Source of the DNA: Anaeramoeba flamelloides
Taxonomy: Eukaryota > Metamonada > Anaeramoebidae
DNA length: 64,000 nt
Direction of reading: 5' to 3'
Assembly: GCA_027625915.1 (NCBI GenBank)
Contig: JANTQA010000045.1
Location: forward strand, 3,038,001 to 3,102,000
Shown: piece after piece, positions 47,481 through 57,625 of the stretch
How the letters are laid out: every line of letters starts with the position of its first letter
How positions within the stretch are numbered: position 1 is the first letter of the stretch
Notes under the pieces: model-generated
The model's database searches: none
Told to the model about the DNA's origin: nothing
Seen by the model: only the letters and a program-made list of their open reading frames with translations
Position numbers and translations under genes: made by a program

Positions 47481-47659
47481 CCGCCGTTTCAACTCAGGTG
47501 TGAATCCATAACTTCCCATTCAACTTTTGGAAACCGTTGAAAACCATTTGAAATAATTTCAAAAAATTTCAAATTATTTTAAATAATTTCAAATGGTTTT
47601 CAACGGTTTCCAAAAGTTGAATGAGAAGTTGCCGATTCACACCTGAGTTGAAATGGCTG
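47481..47659. mobile_element. 179-bp TA-flanked palindrome
   Basis: CCGCCGTTTCAACTCAGGTG at the left and CAGCCATTTCAACTCAGGTG as the inverse at the right; pairing continues for about 85 bases (AACTTTTGGAAACCGTTGAA) around a short AT centre. TA sits immediately outside both ends, as with Tc1/mariner-type insertion. No coding. Confidence 0.7.
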
Positions 47660-47756
47660 TAACACCTTTTTAATTTGGATTTTTTTCTTTTTTGAACTTA
47701 TCAATAATTTCTCACTTTTTTTTTATGCTTGGATAAAAGACCCCTATCAACCTTAA

Positions 47757-47945
47757 AGGGGTTAGTCTTTATTATTATTGTTTTTTTTTTGACCCATTTC
47801 TTAATAAGGATTCATTATCAAGAAATATGTTTAATATTAAAAAATAAACAGGATTTTTCAAATCTAAGTAATTGACAAAAAATTCATTTCAATTTCCATT
47901 AAATTTAGGTTAAAAAATTTAATAGAGATTAATTCGTTAATGAAA
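47757..47945. mobile_element. Short relative of the TTAA-flanked element
   Basis: Begins TTAAAGGGGTTAGTCTTTAT, ends TAGAGATTAATTCGTTAA. It keeps GAAATATGTTTAA and TCTAAGTAATTGACAAAAAA, which lie about 800 bases apart in 37610-38550 and are here brought together, as expected for an internally deleted derivative. Confidence 0.5.
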
Positions 47946-48479
47946 ATATAGCTGTTGGTTGAAATTACCACATATCAATAATATTAATAAATTTTGTTAA
48001 ATAAAGTTATGTGATGTTAGAAAATATGGGTGTTGCATCTTTCGATACTTCATCTCTTCTACTGAATAACTTTTTTTGATACTATGTTTCATTTACAAAA
48101 TAATTCTTTGAGAATAAAAAAATTATAACGATATTTTATTATTTAAATTTTTTTTTTATATAATTGACACCATTGGAAATGTTAAAGGTATTTATCAGAT
48201 TTATTCTGTATAAAAAAGTCCGATTGGGTTACTTTATTTATTTTGGTATATCTTTAAGAAATTATTTTGAATATAAATTAGATTCCAAAAATTTGGACAC
48301 AGTTTAAACATTCGAAAGAACATCATTACTACACTTTAAATTCAATTTGGAAAGAATTTTGATTTTAGAAAATATTTCATTTTTTGTCTTTTTTGTTTTC
48401 TTTTCCTTTCCTTTTTTGTAGTTACGTAATCTGTTTGGTTAGATCTGAAAAAATTTTTTCAATGGTTGATAGAAAGTTA

Positions 48480-48760
48480 GTGTTGAGTTTGTAAAATTGG
48501 AAAAGAACATACAATTAGTAGATGGTATCTTAACATTTGATAGATAAACAATTGTTGGTGAAATTTCAACAAATATACCCAATAAATTTTTTTTTCCGCT
48601 CGTTCCACTATTTTGGACTGCACCTGTTTTTATTTTTGAGTTTTATATTTTTTTTCTTTTATTTAGATTAAAATGATTACTTAATAAAACATTAATACTG
48701 GGTTACTTAAATGTTGTTTTATATTATGTTTGGAAAAATATAATAAATTGGGTTTTTTTT
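48480..48760 (-). repeat. Decayed copy of the 60369-60677 coding repeat
   Basis: Minus strand shares TTTAAGTAACCCAGTATTAA, AAATAAAAGAAAAA and AAATTTATTGGGTATATTTG with the other copy (about 70 percent by eye). Here the frame is closed by stops. A third sequence block, ATTTTGAT...GATCTGAAAAAATTTTTTC, upstream (48320-48480) recurs near 55400 and 58480. Confidence 0.4.
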
Positions 48761-48882
48761 TGCCTATTTTTGATTTTGGTGTTTCCAAATTTTTTGATTG
48801 GGGTTTATATATTTATTTATATATATATATATATAACTATCAGATAACCAATGTAAAGATAGAACTACCCATATGCGAAATA

Positions 48883-49605
48883 AACTCTTTTTCAAATAAA
48901 AGGGTAGAGAAAATTTCCAAATATTAAATAATTTAATCAAATTAATTGAACTATCATTCTAAAATATAAGAAACTCTTTAAAAAAAAAAAAACACCCAAC
49001 TCGAGATTTAAACCCCGTTAAAACAAAACAATAAAAATTTACCTTAAATATTTTGAATATTTGTGTACCATATTATTTGAAATGAGAAATCTCGTTTTGT
49101 AAATTGTAATGAGAAAATTATTATAAAATCAATAAAAACCTTTGAGTAAGGTTAATTGGCAAAAAAGTTCTTTACAAATTATTGATAACTCTTAACATGC
49201 CAAACTTTTGTTCTTTAGAGTCTCATTTTAAATTTAGAGCTTCAATTCATCTGGGTATTTTTCTGGAATTTTTTTTTCTTTATTATCACTTTTCTTTGTT
49301 CCTTGCATCAATTCAATAATTTTCTTTCCTAATTCCTATATATAGTCCATTTAAAATCAAAAATAAACTGTTTCCATTTATATACTGATATATTATTTCT
49401 AAATTGATTTCTTCTTATCTTTTTTTTTCATTTTCCAACTGTTCAATATTCAAAAATAAAAAAACAAAAAATGAAAAAATGAATAATTAAAATGAAAGTC
49501 AACAATAAATAATTATCTTATTAACAATCAAATTCGACAGATTTTGATGATTTCAGAAGTGTAACATTTTGATTGATAAGGATTTTATTTTGAAAAACAA
49601 ATAAT
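48883..49605. mobile_element. Inverted-repeat element, copy F (relative of 20070-20776)
   Basis: Left end AACTCTTTTTCAAATAAAAG; direct homologue of 20070-20776 through its whole length with frequent small differences. The right end is degraded (TTTTGAAAAACAAATAATTA) and runs into copy C of the A/B family. Confidence 0.55.
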
Positions 49606-50040
49606 TAAATCTAATTTTTAATTCACTTTTAAATAATTCTAAATATATAAAAACCAGTTATTTTATAAATTAAAAAAAAAAATAAAACCAAAAACTAAAA
49701 AAAAAGTGAGTAAAATTTTTGAAATGAGCATTAAAGATTTTGTATTACTGAACTTTCACTGATAAAAAAGGTTATTAACAAAAAGGTTTTTGTTAATAAT
49801 TCAATTCATTTTTAAAAGACAATATATCCAAATTTTCTCTGTCATTTTTTGTCTTTTGGAAGATCTTTTTTACTTTCCACTTGATCTTACTTCAAAAAAA
49901 AAAAACCAAAAAAAAAAAATATAAAGAAAAAGAAAAACAAAAGAAATCAAAAAAAGAAAAATAAAAATTTGTAAAATAAAAACTAAAACTAAAAAATAAA
50001 AAGAAAAAAAAGCAAATCAAAAATTTGAATAAAAAAATTC
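49605..50040 (+). mobile_element. Truncated copy C of the A/B repeat family
   Basis: Shares AAAACCAAAAACTAAAAAAA, GTGAGT, TTTTTGAAATGAGCATT, ACTGAACTTTCACTGA and TTTGTCTTTT(C/G)GAAGATC with 12689-13306, in the same orientation. The right terminus is missing. Confidence 0.55.
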
Positions 50041-50626
50041 TTTTTCCAAATTCTTTTACCCAAGTCTTTTATCGGATCACGCCAAAAAAAGAGTATTTTT
50101 TCATCGATTAAAGGAAAAAGATTAAATTATAAAAATCCAAAAATCGCCTGATAAAAATTCAACATAATATATATATATATATATATATTATAATAAAAAA
50201 ATCAAAGTACAATTCCGAATATTTTGGTTTTTAAAAGTTTTATTATAAAAATAATTGTTTTCAAACCAAATAAATTTCTCTAATAAATTATTATTTATGT
50301 TAGTTAATTTAAAATTTTCGATTTTTTTTTTGAACTAAATCTAAATTAGATTAATTATCTGAACAATATAATTAAAATTCATTAGGAAAATTTATTGGAA
50401 ATAAATACTAAGCCAGGAAACAATAATTTAGAGGGGGTTAGATTTGTATTCATAATTAAAAAGAAAATACGACAAAGAATATTTTAATATATCAATTCTA
50501 AAAGAAAAGATTAAGATAGAATTTAATTTAATTTAGATTTTTTGTGATAAATTTCTTGATTTTTTTTAATGTCACTCTTTTTTTACATATAATAATTCAG
50601 ATAAACCCCATCACCCTTTTTTACTA

Positions 50627-50823
50627 CAGTCAGTTTCACTTTTAAGGCAAAAACTTTCAACGAAATTTAAGGCACAAAAAAAATCTCAAATTAAGGCACA
50701 AAATTTGGAATTTTTTTTTTACAATTTATTTTTCCTAGAATTTGAATTTTGTGCTTTAATTTGAGATTTTTTTTGTGCCTTAAATTTCGTTGAAAGTTTG
50801 TGCCTTAAAAGTGAAACTGACTG
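50627..50823. mobile_element. 197-bp TA-flanked near-perfect hairpin
   Basis: CAGTCAGTTTCACTTTTAAG at the left is exactly mirrored at the right. Arms of about 85 bases match almost fully, including AACTTTCAACGAAATTTAAG and CACAAAAAAAATCTCAAATT. TA lies outside both ends. CAGT-type termini with a TA target fit a Tc1/mariner-derived miniature element. The high arm identity suggests a young insertion. Confidence 0.78.
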
Positions 50824-51278
50824 TAAACTTATTCATTTATTAAAACAAGTAATCTATTAATAGGATTAATAATTCAATAAATAAAACAGAAAAGCTCTTA
50901 AAGCTGCAGATATTGGCTATAAAGTTGAAAATAATCACTCTTAGTAGCTTAAAAAATCTCTTTAAAAACAAACTTATAATTTTTTATTTTTTAAGTCTAA
51001 TTTCCAATACAACAAACAAAAAAACTATATAATAATATATTTTAATTTAAATTAATTTTGATTTAAACCTATTGGCATTTTGAGTAAAATTTAACTTTTC
51101 AATTAGGAATTGAATTTTTTTATAAATTTTCTCAACTATTTTTGTTTTTTTCTGTTTTTTAATTAAAAGATTCCAAAATTCTGATATATTTTCTGAGAAT
51201 AATTTTACCTTAGATTAACTATAATTTTAACAATATATTTATTCGGGTAGAACTTTCAGAAACCTGTGTCATAATTTA

Positions 51279-51511
51279 GACTCTTTGTTTGGAAATAATG
51301 GAAACACAATTTTCATTTCACTTTCTAAAAAAATATTTTATAAATCATGTAAAATTTCAAATTTTGAATTCGTTAAGAAGTTGTAGAATATAGTAATTTC
51401 CCTTTTAGAATTAGGTTTTTTGGTGTTTTATTTTTATTCTTGAGTTGTGAGGTTTTTTTTTGGAAAATGGAATGAAAATTTTGATCTTTTTATTTTGTAA
51501 TTAACACTAGT
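51279..51511. mobile_element. 220-bp palindromic repeat family, copy 4 of 5
   Basis: Right arm GGAATGAAAATTTTGATCTT, TTTTATTTTGTAATTAACAC is well preserved; left arm TTTTCATTTCACTTTCTAAA is diverged. Confidence 0.5.
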
Positions 51512-51710
51512 ATTTATTGTTGGTTTCCTTTGATCTTTTTGTGTGTATTCTTTGAGAAAAAAGATAGATAGCTTTGAATTTGAAATAATGGTGTACTTAT
51601 TATACAGGGGTTATTTAAATAACTGCCTACCTTAAAAAAGAACACTAAATGGCGGTTCTAAGATATTTAACTGGAATATATTTTTTTCTATTGTTATCTT
51701 CTTAATCTAA

Positions 51711-51950
51711 GATAAACCAACAAAGAGGAGAACAACAAATCAAAAAGGAAAACCAAAAAAAAAAAAAAAAAACAAAAATCCAACAAAATTACTCTTAGAT
51801 TTTTTAGTGATGATTTCCCGACAAATGATCCTTTTAAAATATTTTGCAAAAAAATTTTTTTTTCGAATAACAACTTTTATTAACCTTTCAAAAAAGAAGG
51901 AAATTTTTCTTCTTTCAAAAATTGAAACAAAACCCTTAAAAATCCAATAA
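51711..51950 (+). pseudogene. Lys-rich open frame between two repeats, unrecognised
   Basis: 79 codons without stop but without an early ATG: DKPTKRRTTNQKGKPKKKKK, later LLLDFLVMISRQMILLKYF and FLLSKIETKPLKIQ, stop. A second frame over the middle reads NKITLRFFSDDFPTNDPFKI. It sits between two copies of the 220-bp family. Significance unclear. Confidence 0.2.
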
Positions 51951-51978
51951 TTTGGTAACCAGGCAGTACCCTTTTTGA

Positions 51979-52196
51979 GACAGCAAATTGTAAAATAAAA
52001 AGATCAAACTTTACATTCAGCTTTCTAAAATATAACATTCCAATAATTTAAACAAACCATCACTGTCTCCAATTCTCAAAGGGAAATTAATATAATTAAA
52101 GTTTCTTTAGAATTAAAAAAAAATGAAATTTTACAGGATTTAATAATCATTTTTTTAGAAAGATAAAGGAAAATTTTCTTTCCATTTATTATAGTA
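51979..52196. mobile_element. 220-bp palindromic repeat family, copy 5 of 5
   Basis: Left arm GCAAATTGTAAAATAAAAAG, ACATTCAGCTTTCTAAAA; right arm TTTTAGAAAG then AAAATTTTCTTTCCATTTAT, diverged. Confidence 0.5.
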
Positions 52197-53204
52197 CAAA
52201 TAGTAAGAATTTCCAAAATAAAAATACGTTTTTATCAAACCATCAAAATTACAACAAGACCTCAAACAATAATAAAAAATAACTCTGCTTTATAGAGCAA
52301 AGAAATTGTTTAGTTTTAAAATGAAAATGTAATAAACCTGATAATCAAAACGAAAACTTTAGGAGAAGAAAAATCAGAAATAGCCAATTCACAAGTTTTG
52401 TTTTTTGACATTGTTTCTCTTTTTTTTTTTTTTTTACTACCTTAAAAAATAAGAAGTCAAAATATGAATTCCGAAAAATTTTCCTTTTTGAAAAAATGAT
52501 CTTTTAGCTTAATTAAAGAAATATCATTGTGAATTAACTTTGTACGTTAAACCAAAAAAGGGTAAACATAATACTTTTTTTAATGATAAAACAGTTAAAA
52601 CTTTTCAAAGATTACTTTTCACTAACATAAAAAAACTCATTTTAACCAACTTTTATCGATTTGAATTATTCCAAAGTGTTTGAGAGGTAAGGAAATTGTA
52701 CGAAAACTTTAACTGTCCAAGAGATTGTTTAAAGTTCTGAGATTTTTGTAGTTCAACCGCTTGAAAATTCATTTTCTCAAAAACTGTCTGTGTATAGAAA
52801 AATAGTTAATATTTTTTCACTAATTCTTGCAAATAATTTCAAAAAATTGAATTTGTTTTTTGTTTTCAATTTTTGAAAAGGTTTTTTTACCAGTCAGTGT
52901 AACTTTTTAAAAAAAAACATATGTTTCAATCACTATTAAAACAAAATAGAAACCATAATACTCTATTTCTTTTGGAAACAAAGACTTTTGTTCCATTTGA
53001 ATTTCTTTGCAATGTGTGAAGATTTAAAATGGATAATTGCAATTGTGATGATGACTGCTGGAAAATTTTAGTTTTGTGACGAATTAACCTTTCTGTTATA
53101 CTCCAGAAAGTCATTTTTTTATTTTCAAATAATCCTAACTTTTTTAAACCAAAAAAATATTGCTTATTTCTTTGTCAAAATAGAAAAAAAAAAATACGGC
53201 TTGA

Positions 53205-55066
53205 ATGAATACTCAAAATGTTCATTGTTCGTGCTTGAATTTTCATTTAGAAATCCAACAAACAAATTCCATCAAAGAGATCAATCGAGCGATAAACAAA
53301 GAAGTAATGGGGATTCTTGAAGATCCACTTTTTTCAAAAGCAACAATTAGTACCCATAAAATTGTAAGTTTTCAAATCAAAATTCAGTGAAACAAGACTA
53401 GAATTTATTTTTTTTTCTTATTTTGGGTTCTTTTATGAAATCTCAAAAAAAACACACAAAAACAAAAATTTTTTTTAAATTTATTCTTTTTTGTTCTCAA
53501 AATTAACAAAAAATCTACTTTAATTAGAATTATAATTTATTGTCTTCTCAAACAAAAATTGGAGACTGGATCTTGTATAAGTGTCTTAATTGTAATTCTG
53601 TTGTTTTTGCTATTGATCAAACCAACCCAAGAGATTATTTAATTAATAAAAAATTTATTGTAAGTTCTTGAATTTTAAAAACTAGTCAACCAATTTCGCT
53701 CTTCTTAAAAACAACCCTTTTTATTCTTTGATTTAAAAATACAATTAAAACAATAACAAAAAACCAAAAAACAAAAAACAAAAAAACAAAAAACCAAAAA
53801 ACAAAAAACAATAACAAAAAACAACTATTTTTATTTTTCAAAAATATCTTTGTGTTCAAAAAATCACAGAAAAACAAAACTGATGTTGAAACGATCATAA
53901 CAAACAAAAACTATTCAAAAACCTTTAAAATAATTCTTCCCAAAGAAACAACAAAAACTGAAAGAGATAAGATCGGAAAGGAAGAAAAGAAAAATAATGA
54001 GCAATTTGAAAAAGAATTCAATAAATTAAATCAGCTTATGAAACAAATCCTAGGCCAAGAAAAAGAAAAAATGAAACAAGAACTCGAAAACTTTAAACAA
54101 ACACAACAAAAAAAATTTGAACAATTTAAATTAAATGTCGAGAATGAAAAACAAAATTTGTGGAATAATATTTTAATGAGCCAAAATCTGAAAAATAAAT
54201 TGGAAATAACCACAAACAAACCCAAATCTGTTGAAAACATAGAAAAAGAGAAAGAGAAGGTACAAGAAACAGAAAAAGAAACAGAAACATTCAAAGAACA
54301 AGAAAAAGAAAAACAAACTCGAACCAAAACCATTCAAAAAGACAATAATACCAAAAAAAAATCCCCATTATTAGTTCGAAAGTCAATAAAACAAAGGCCA
54401 CAGAAAAATAAAAAATTGGCAAAAAATCTACACAAACCACAAACGATTGAAATGAAAGGAAAAAAAATAATTTTTAAACAGAATTATAACGGATTAAATG
54501 ATAACAAAAGAAATAAAAAAAGCAACAAAAAGCAAAGAACAAAAAAGTTTAAAAAAAAATTTGATGAATATGAATCAAATTATATTCCTTATTTCAACTT
54601 CTCAATGGAAGATAATGAATTTTTCAACAAAAAATTTGATAAATTTAATTCCGATGAAGAAAAAGAGGACAATACTGGCAACGATGAAGAAGAAGAAGAT
54701 GATGATGATGACGAGGATGAGGACGAGAAAAGATTCAATGAAATTTTTTCCAAAGTTGACAATATAAAATCAACTCCAAAAAAGCAATCAAAAAATAAAA
54801 AACAAAACGAAAAAGACGAGCTTGGCAACATTGCTCGAAGCGTGCCAATCCCAATTTTTTTAAACCAAGTTATGGAAAGGGAAATGATTTCGCCCACAGA
54901 TAATAAGAATGATGGATTCATCGAACCCCATAAATATATACAGGCACAGCAGAGTCAAACAGAATTAGATTTATCAAAATCATTTAACGTGCCCTTGAAA
55001 AGAGTGCCAACTTGGAGAATTGCAAACTCCGTTTCTGCTTTTCGTTCAAACATTTTTGAAAATTAA
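53205..55066 (+). CDS. Paired-cysteine N-terminus, coiled-coil protein (three exons)
   Basis: Exons 53205-53363, 53528-53659 and 53870-55066 all join in phase 0 (donors GTAAGT twice; acceptors ATTAG and CACAG), giving 495 aa. Residues 1-97 hold CSC (Cys8, Cys10) and CLNC (Cys72, Cys75), spaced like a zinc-binding fold and followed by VVFAID and DYLINKKFI. Residues about 120-200 form a Glu/Lys/Gln-rich coiled coil. Then come basic (KKSNKKQRTKKF) and acidic (EEEDDDDDEDED) tracts. The C-terminal block ARSVPIPIF, FIEPHKYIQ and FNVPLKRVPTWRIANS is less repetitive and probably a conserved peptide motif. I do not recognise the family. Charge pattern suggests a nuclear or nucleic-acid-associated protein, but that is a guess. 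Confidence 0.75.
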
Positions 55067-55740
55067 GAAAATCCTCACAATATTGTTTCTTTCTTTTTCT
55101 TTTTCTTTTTCTTTTAATTAATTAACATTATTAATGCCTTTTTTCTTTTTTCTATTTTTTTTTTATTATTTTTTTGATTTTTTTTATTTTTTACAATCTT
55201 TTTTTTTTGATTTTATTTTAATAATAGGATTTAGATAAATATAAACATTTTTTAATAAAAAATTAAACATTAAAAATAAATAAATGAATAGAGAAAATTT
55301 TTACTTTTTTGAGAACATTCTTAAATTTCTAGTTCATGCTTTTTTTTTCAAAATAAACTAAAATTCAAAAATTATAATAGCTTAAATGTTTAAAATATTC
55401 ACAATATTTACAATTTCATCCAATTTGGAAATAATTTTGATTTTTGTAAAATATTTATATCATTTTTTGATAATTATTTGTTTTTTTATTTATTTGATAT
55501 TTTAATTATTTAATCTATTTTGTTGGATCACAAAATTTTTTTTGAACAATTGATATTATGTTAAAAGCTTAGTTCTTTTAAATAGAAGAAAATGATAAAA
55601 TTTGTTAGTGGTGTCTAATCATTTTATTGATTCATAATTTCATATATAATTTAAAAAAAATTTACTTTTTATTTATTTTTTAACAGCTAACTTCTGAAAT
55701 AATAATTAATATAATTGAATAAGAATTCCAATTGAAAGGA

Positions 55741-55769
55741 TCTATCTATCTATCTATCTATCTATCTAT
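55741..55769. repeat. (ATCT)n microsatellite
   Basis: About seven tandem TCTA units directly followed by a short TA run. Likely length-variable between individuals. Confidence 0.85.
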
Positions 55770-56349
55770 ATATATAATCATTTTCCAATTTTTGATAATT
55801 AGATTGTTAATATTCCATAAATTGGACTTCAAAATGTTTTTTTTTCATTCTAAACAGGATTACAAAAATTAAATAAAAAATAAGAATTTACAAAAAAAAA
55901 AAAGGTAAAAATTAAAAAAAACAGGGTTTGATTCAATAATTATATTTATTTTCATGAAAATCAGCCTAGATTTTTTCTTAAAGAAAAAATATAAAAAATA
56001 TTTTTAAAGAGAAAAAGAAAAAAAAAATAGAAAAATAGGAAGATTAAAAAATTGAAAATAATTAGAAAGAGTAATTTCAAAAAAATTATAAAGTTTGTAT
56101 TAAAATATTTGATAAATACTAAACATAATTATATTTTAAATATATGTACATTGAACCATGTGTATATATTCTTAAAAAATGCTTGTTTTGAATATTAAAA
56201 TTCCAATAATTATTAAAAGTAGTGTATTTGTCAAGAAAAAGAAAAAAAAAAAAAAAAGAAAAAAAAATTGATTGAACTTTTTGTTAGAAATAATTATAAA
56301 AATATATTTCTATTTATATCTTAAAAATGTTTTAATTATTATATATATA

Positions 56350-56835
56350 GTAGGGAAAAAAATACCGGACATGAAAAAAATCCCGGACAAGATTTTTAAT
56401 TGTGGGTATTAGTAAAATTTTTGTCTAATTTCAATGAAATCCTTATTATAAATAACCAATTTTATTATGAGATTAGTAATAAACCTACCTAAAGTCCACC
56501 AAAGTAAGGTGTCTCTAGAATACTGAGTAATGGCTTGATAGCCATATGTTGATCAACTTTTTTTGAAAAATAATCCAGTTTTATTGAGGTTTACTAGAGT
56601 TTGGAAAATGATATTTTTTCTTCTTGTTTTTTTGATTGATTGAATGGTGTTTTGAACAAGTGTGATTTCATCAATCATCATTCTAATAAGTGGGGGAGTT
56701 ATAATTGAAAAAAGTTCGATTCTTAAAAAAAGGAATTTGATTGTAAATAAATGAAATTACACAATAATTTTACTAATATTCACAATTAAAAATCTTGTCC
56801 GGGATTTTTTTCATGTCCGGTATTTTTTTCACTAC
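56350..56835. mobile_element. 486-bp element with about 70-bp inverted ends (CCGGACATG)
   Basis: Left GTAGGGAAAAAAATACCGGA, CATGAAAAAAATCCCGGACA and AGATTTTTAATTGTG; the right end is the inverse with only a few differences over 70 bases. GAAAAAAATACCGGACAT-like ends are typical of Tc1/mariner relatives. On the minus strand the interior keeps a roughly 66-codon open frame (TPPLIRMMIDEITLVQNTI, SIKKTRRKNIIFQTLVNL) that could be a transposase scrap, though I see no DDE motif. Confidence 0.7.
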
Positions 56836-57199
56836 TCTATATAATTAAATTATCGATAAAAAAAAAAAATAAATACCAATAAATCCAAAAAACAAAAAAA
56901 AATTGGAATAATTTAAGTTTTTAAAAAGTTTGATAACTCTTCTTTCAAAACAGTTAGTTACAAAGAATATTTGAAAATCAACATTTTATAAAGTTTTTTT
57001 ACATTTAAACGAAATAAAAATATTTATTCAGAACCGAGTAAAAAAATTTCAAAAATGGAAAATGAAGCAAAAATTTTAAAACATTTATTTGAATTTATCA
57101 ATATTAAATTTAAAAAAAAATTTGATGATCTGAATTAAAATTGATTATTGCCAGATCAATAAAATTATATAAAAAAAAAAATGAGGTATGATTAAAAGT

Positions 57200-57625
57200 C
57201 TAATAATCACCTGTACTTCTACCCCTACCCCTACCCCTGCTATATCCTCTACCTCTACCTCTGCCTCTGCCTCTGCCTCTTCCCCTTCCCCTACCTCCCC
57301 CCCTACCCCTTCCTCGAAAGTTTTGATTTAATAAAAAAAAATTCGGATTTTCATTCATCATCATATTTTCAGGTTGATATAACCCCCTACTTCTTTTCAT
57401 CAAATCTTGGTAAGCGTTGTTCATATTTTGAGGATTATTATCATTATTTTGATCATTTTTGGAATCTGATTTATTATTATCTGAAGAATTATTACCCCTT
57501 ATTCGTTTTCTTTGTTGATTTTGCAAATGTTCAGGAATTTTGGGCATATTATTTGTAACAATTTGTGGATAAACTGGAAATTGATTTGCTTTACCCCGAT
57601 TTAATTGAAAAAGTGGAAATCCCAT
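57200..57625 (-). CDS. RG-repeat protein, probable RNA binder
   Basis: 141 aa from the ATG at 57625. Residues 1-40 are ordinary (GFPLFQLNRGKANQFPVYPQ), then a basic KRIRG and a polar Asn/Asp/Ser/Gln stretch. A central YQDLMKRSRGLYQPEN precedes a C-terminal arginine-glycine tract of about 35 residues (GRGRGRGRG with one GYSRG), ending STGDY. RG tracts of this kind bind RNA or are methylated on arginine. No folded domain is visible and no family is recognised. The coding DNA is the most C/T-rich part of the region on the plus strand. The minus-strand TATA-like leader is very A-rich. Confidence 0.7.
   Translation of the reverse strand: MGFPLFQLNRGKANQFPVYPQIVTNNMPKIPEHLQNQQRKRIRGNNSSDNNKSDSKNDQNNDNNPQNMNNAYQDLMKRSRGLYQPENMMMNENPNFFLLNQNFRGRGRGGGRGRGRGRGRGRGRGRGYSRGRGRGRSTGDY

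Larger units (their letters stand above)
46538..53204. other. Long repeat-rich intergenic region
   Basis: No complete gene. It contains several inverted-repeat elements listed separately, a coding-like frame at 47126-47245, and low-complexity AT. Just after the Stealth stop, a 76-codon ATG frame (46544-46774) is hydrophobic and probably 3' untranslated sequence. An ATG frame on the minus strand (52926-53114, MTFWSITERLIRHKTKIFQQ) has varied codons, but the opposite strand over the same bases (MFQSLLKQNRNHNTLFLLE) reads equally well, so neither is called. Confidence 0.4.
55067..57199. other. AT-rich intergenic region with microsatellite and inverted-repeat element
   Basis: Includes a perfect ATCT tetranucleotide run (about 55741-55768) followed by TATATATA, an element at 56350-56835, and long A or T runs. 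No gene seen on either strand outside the element. Confidence 0.5.
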
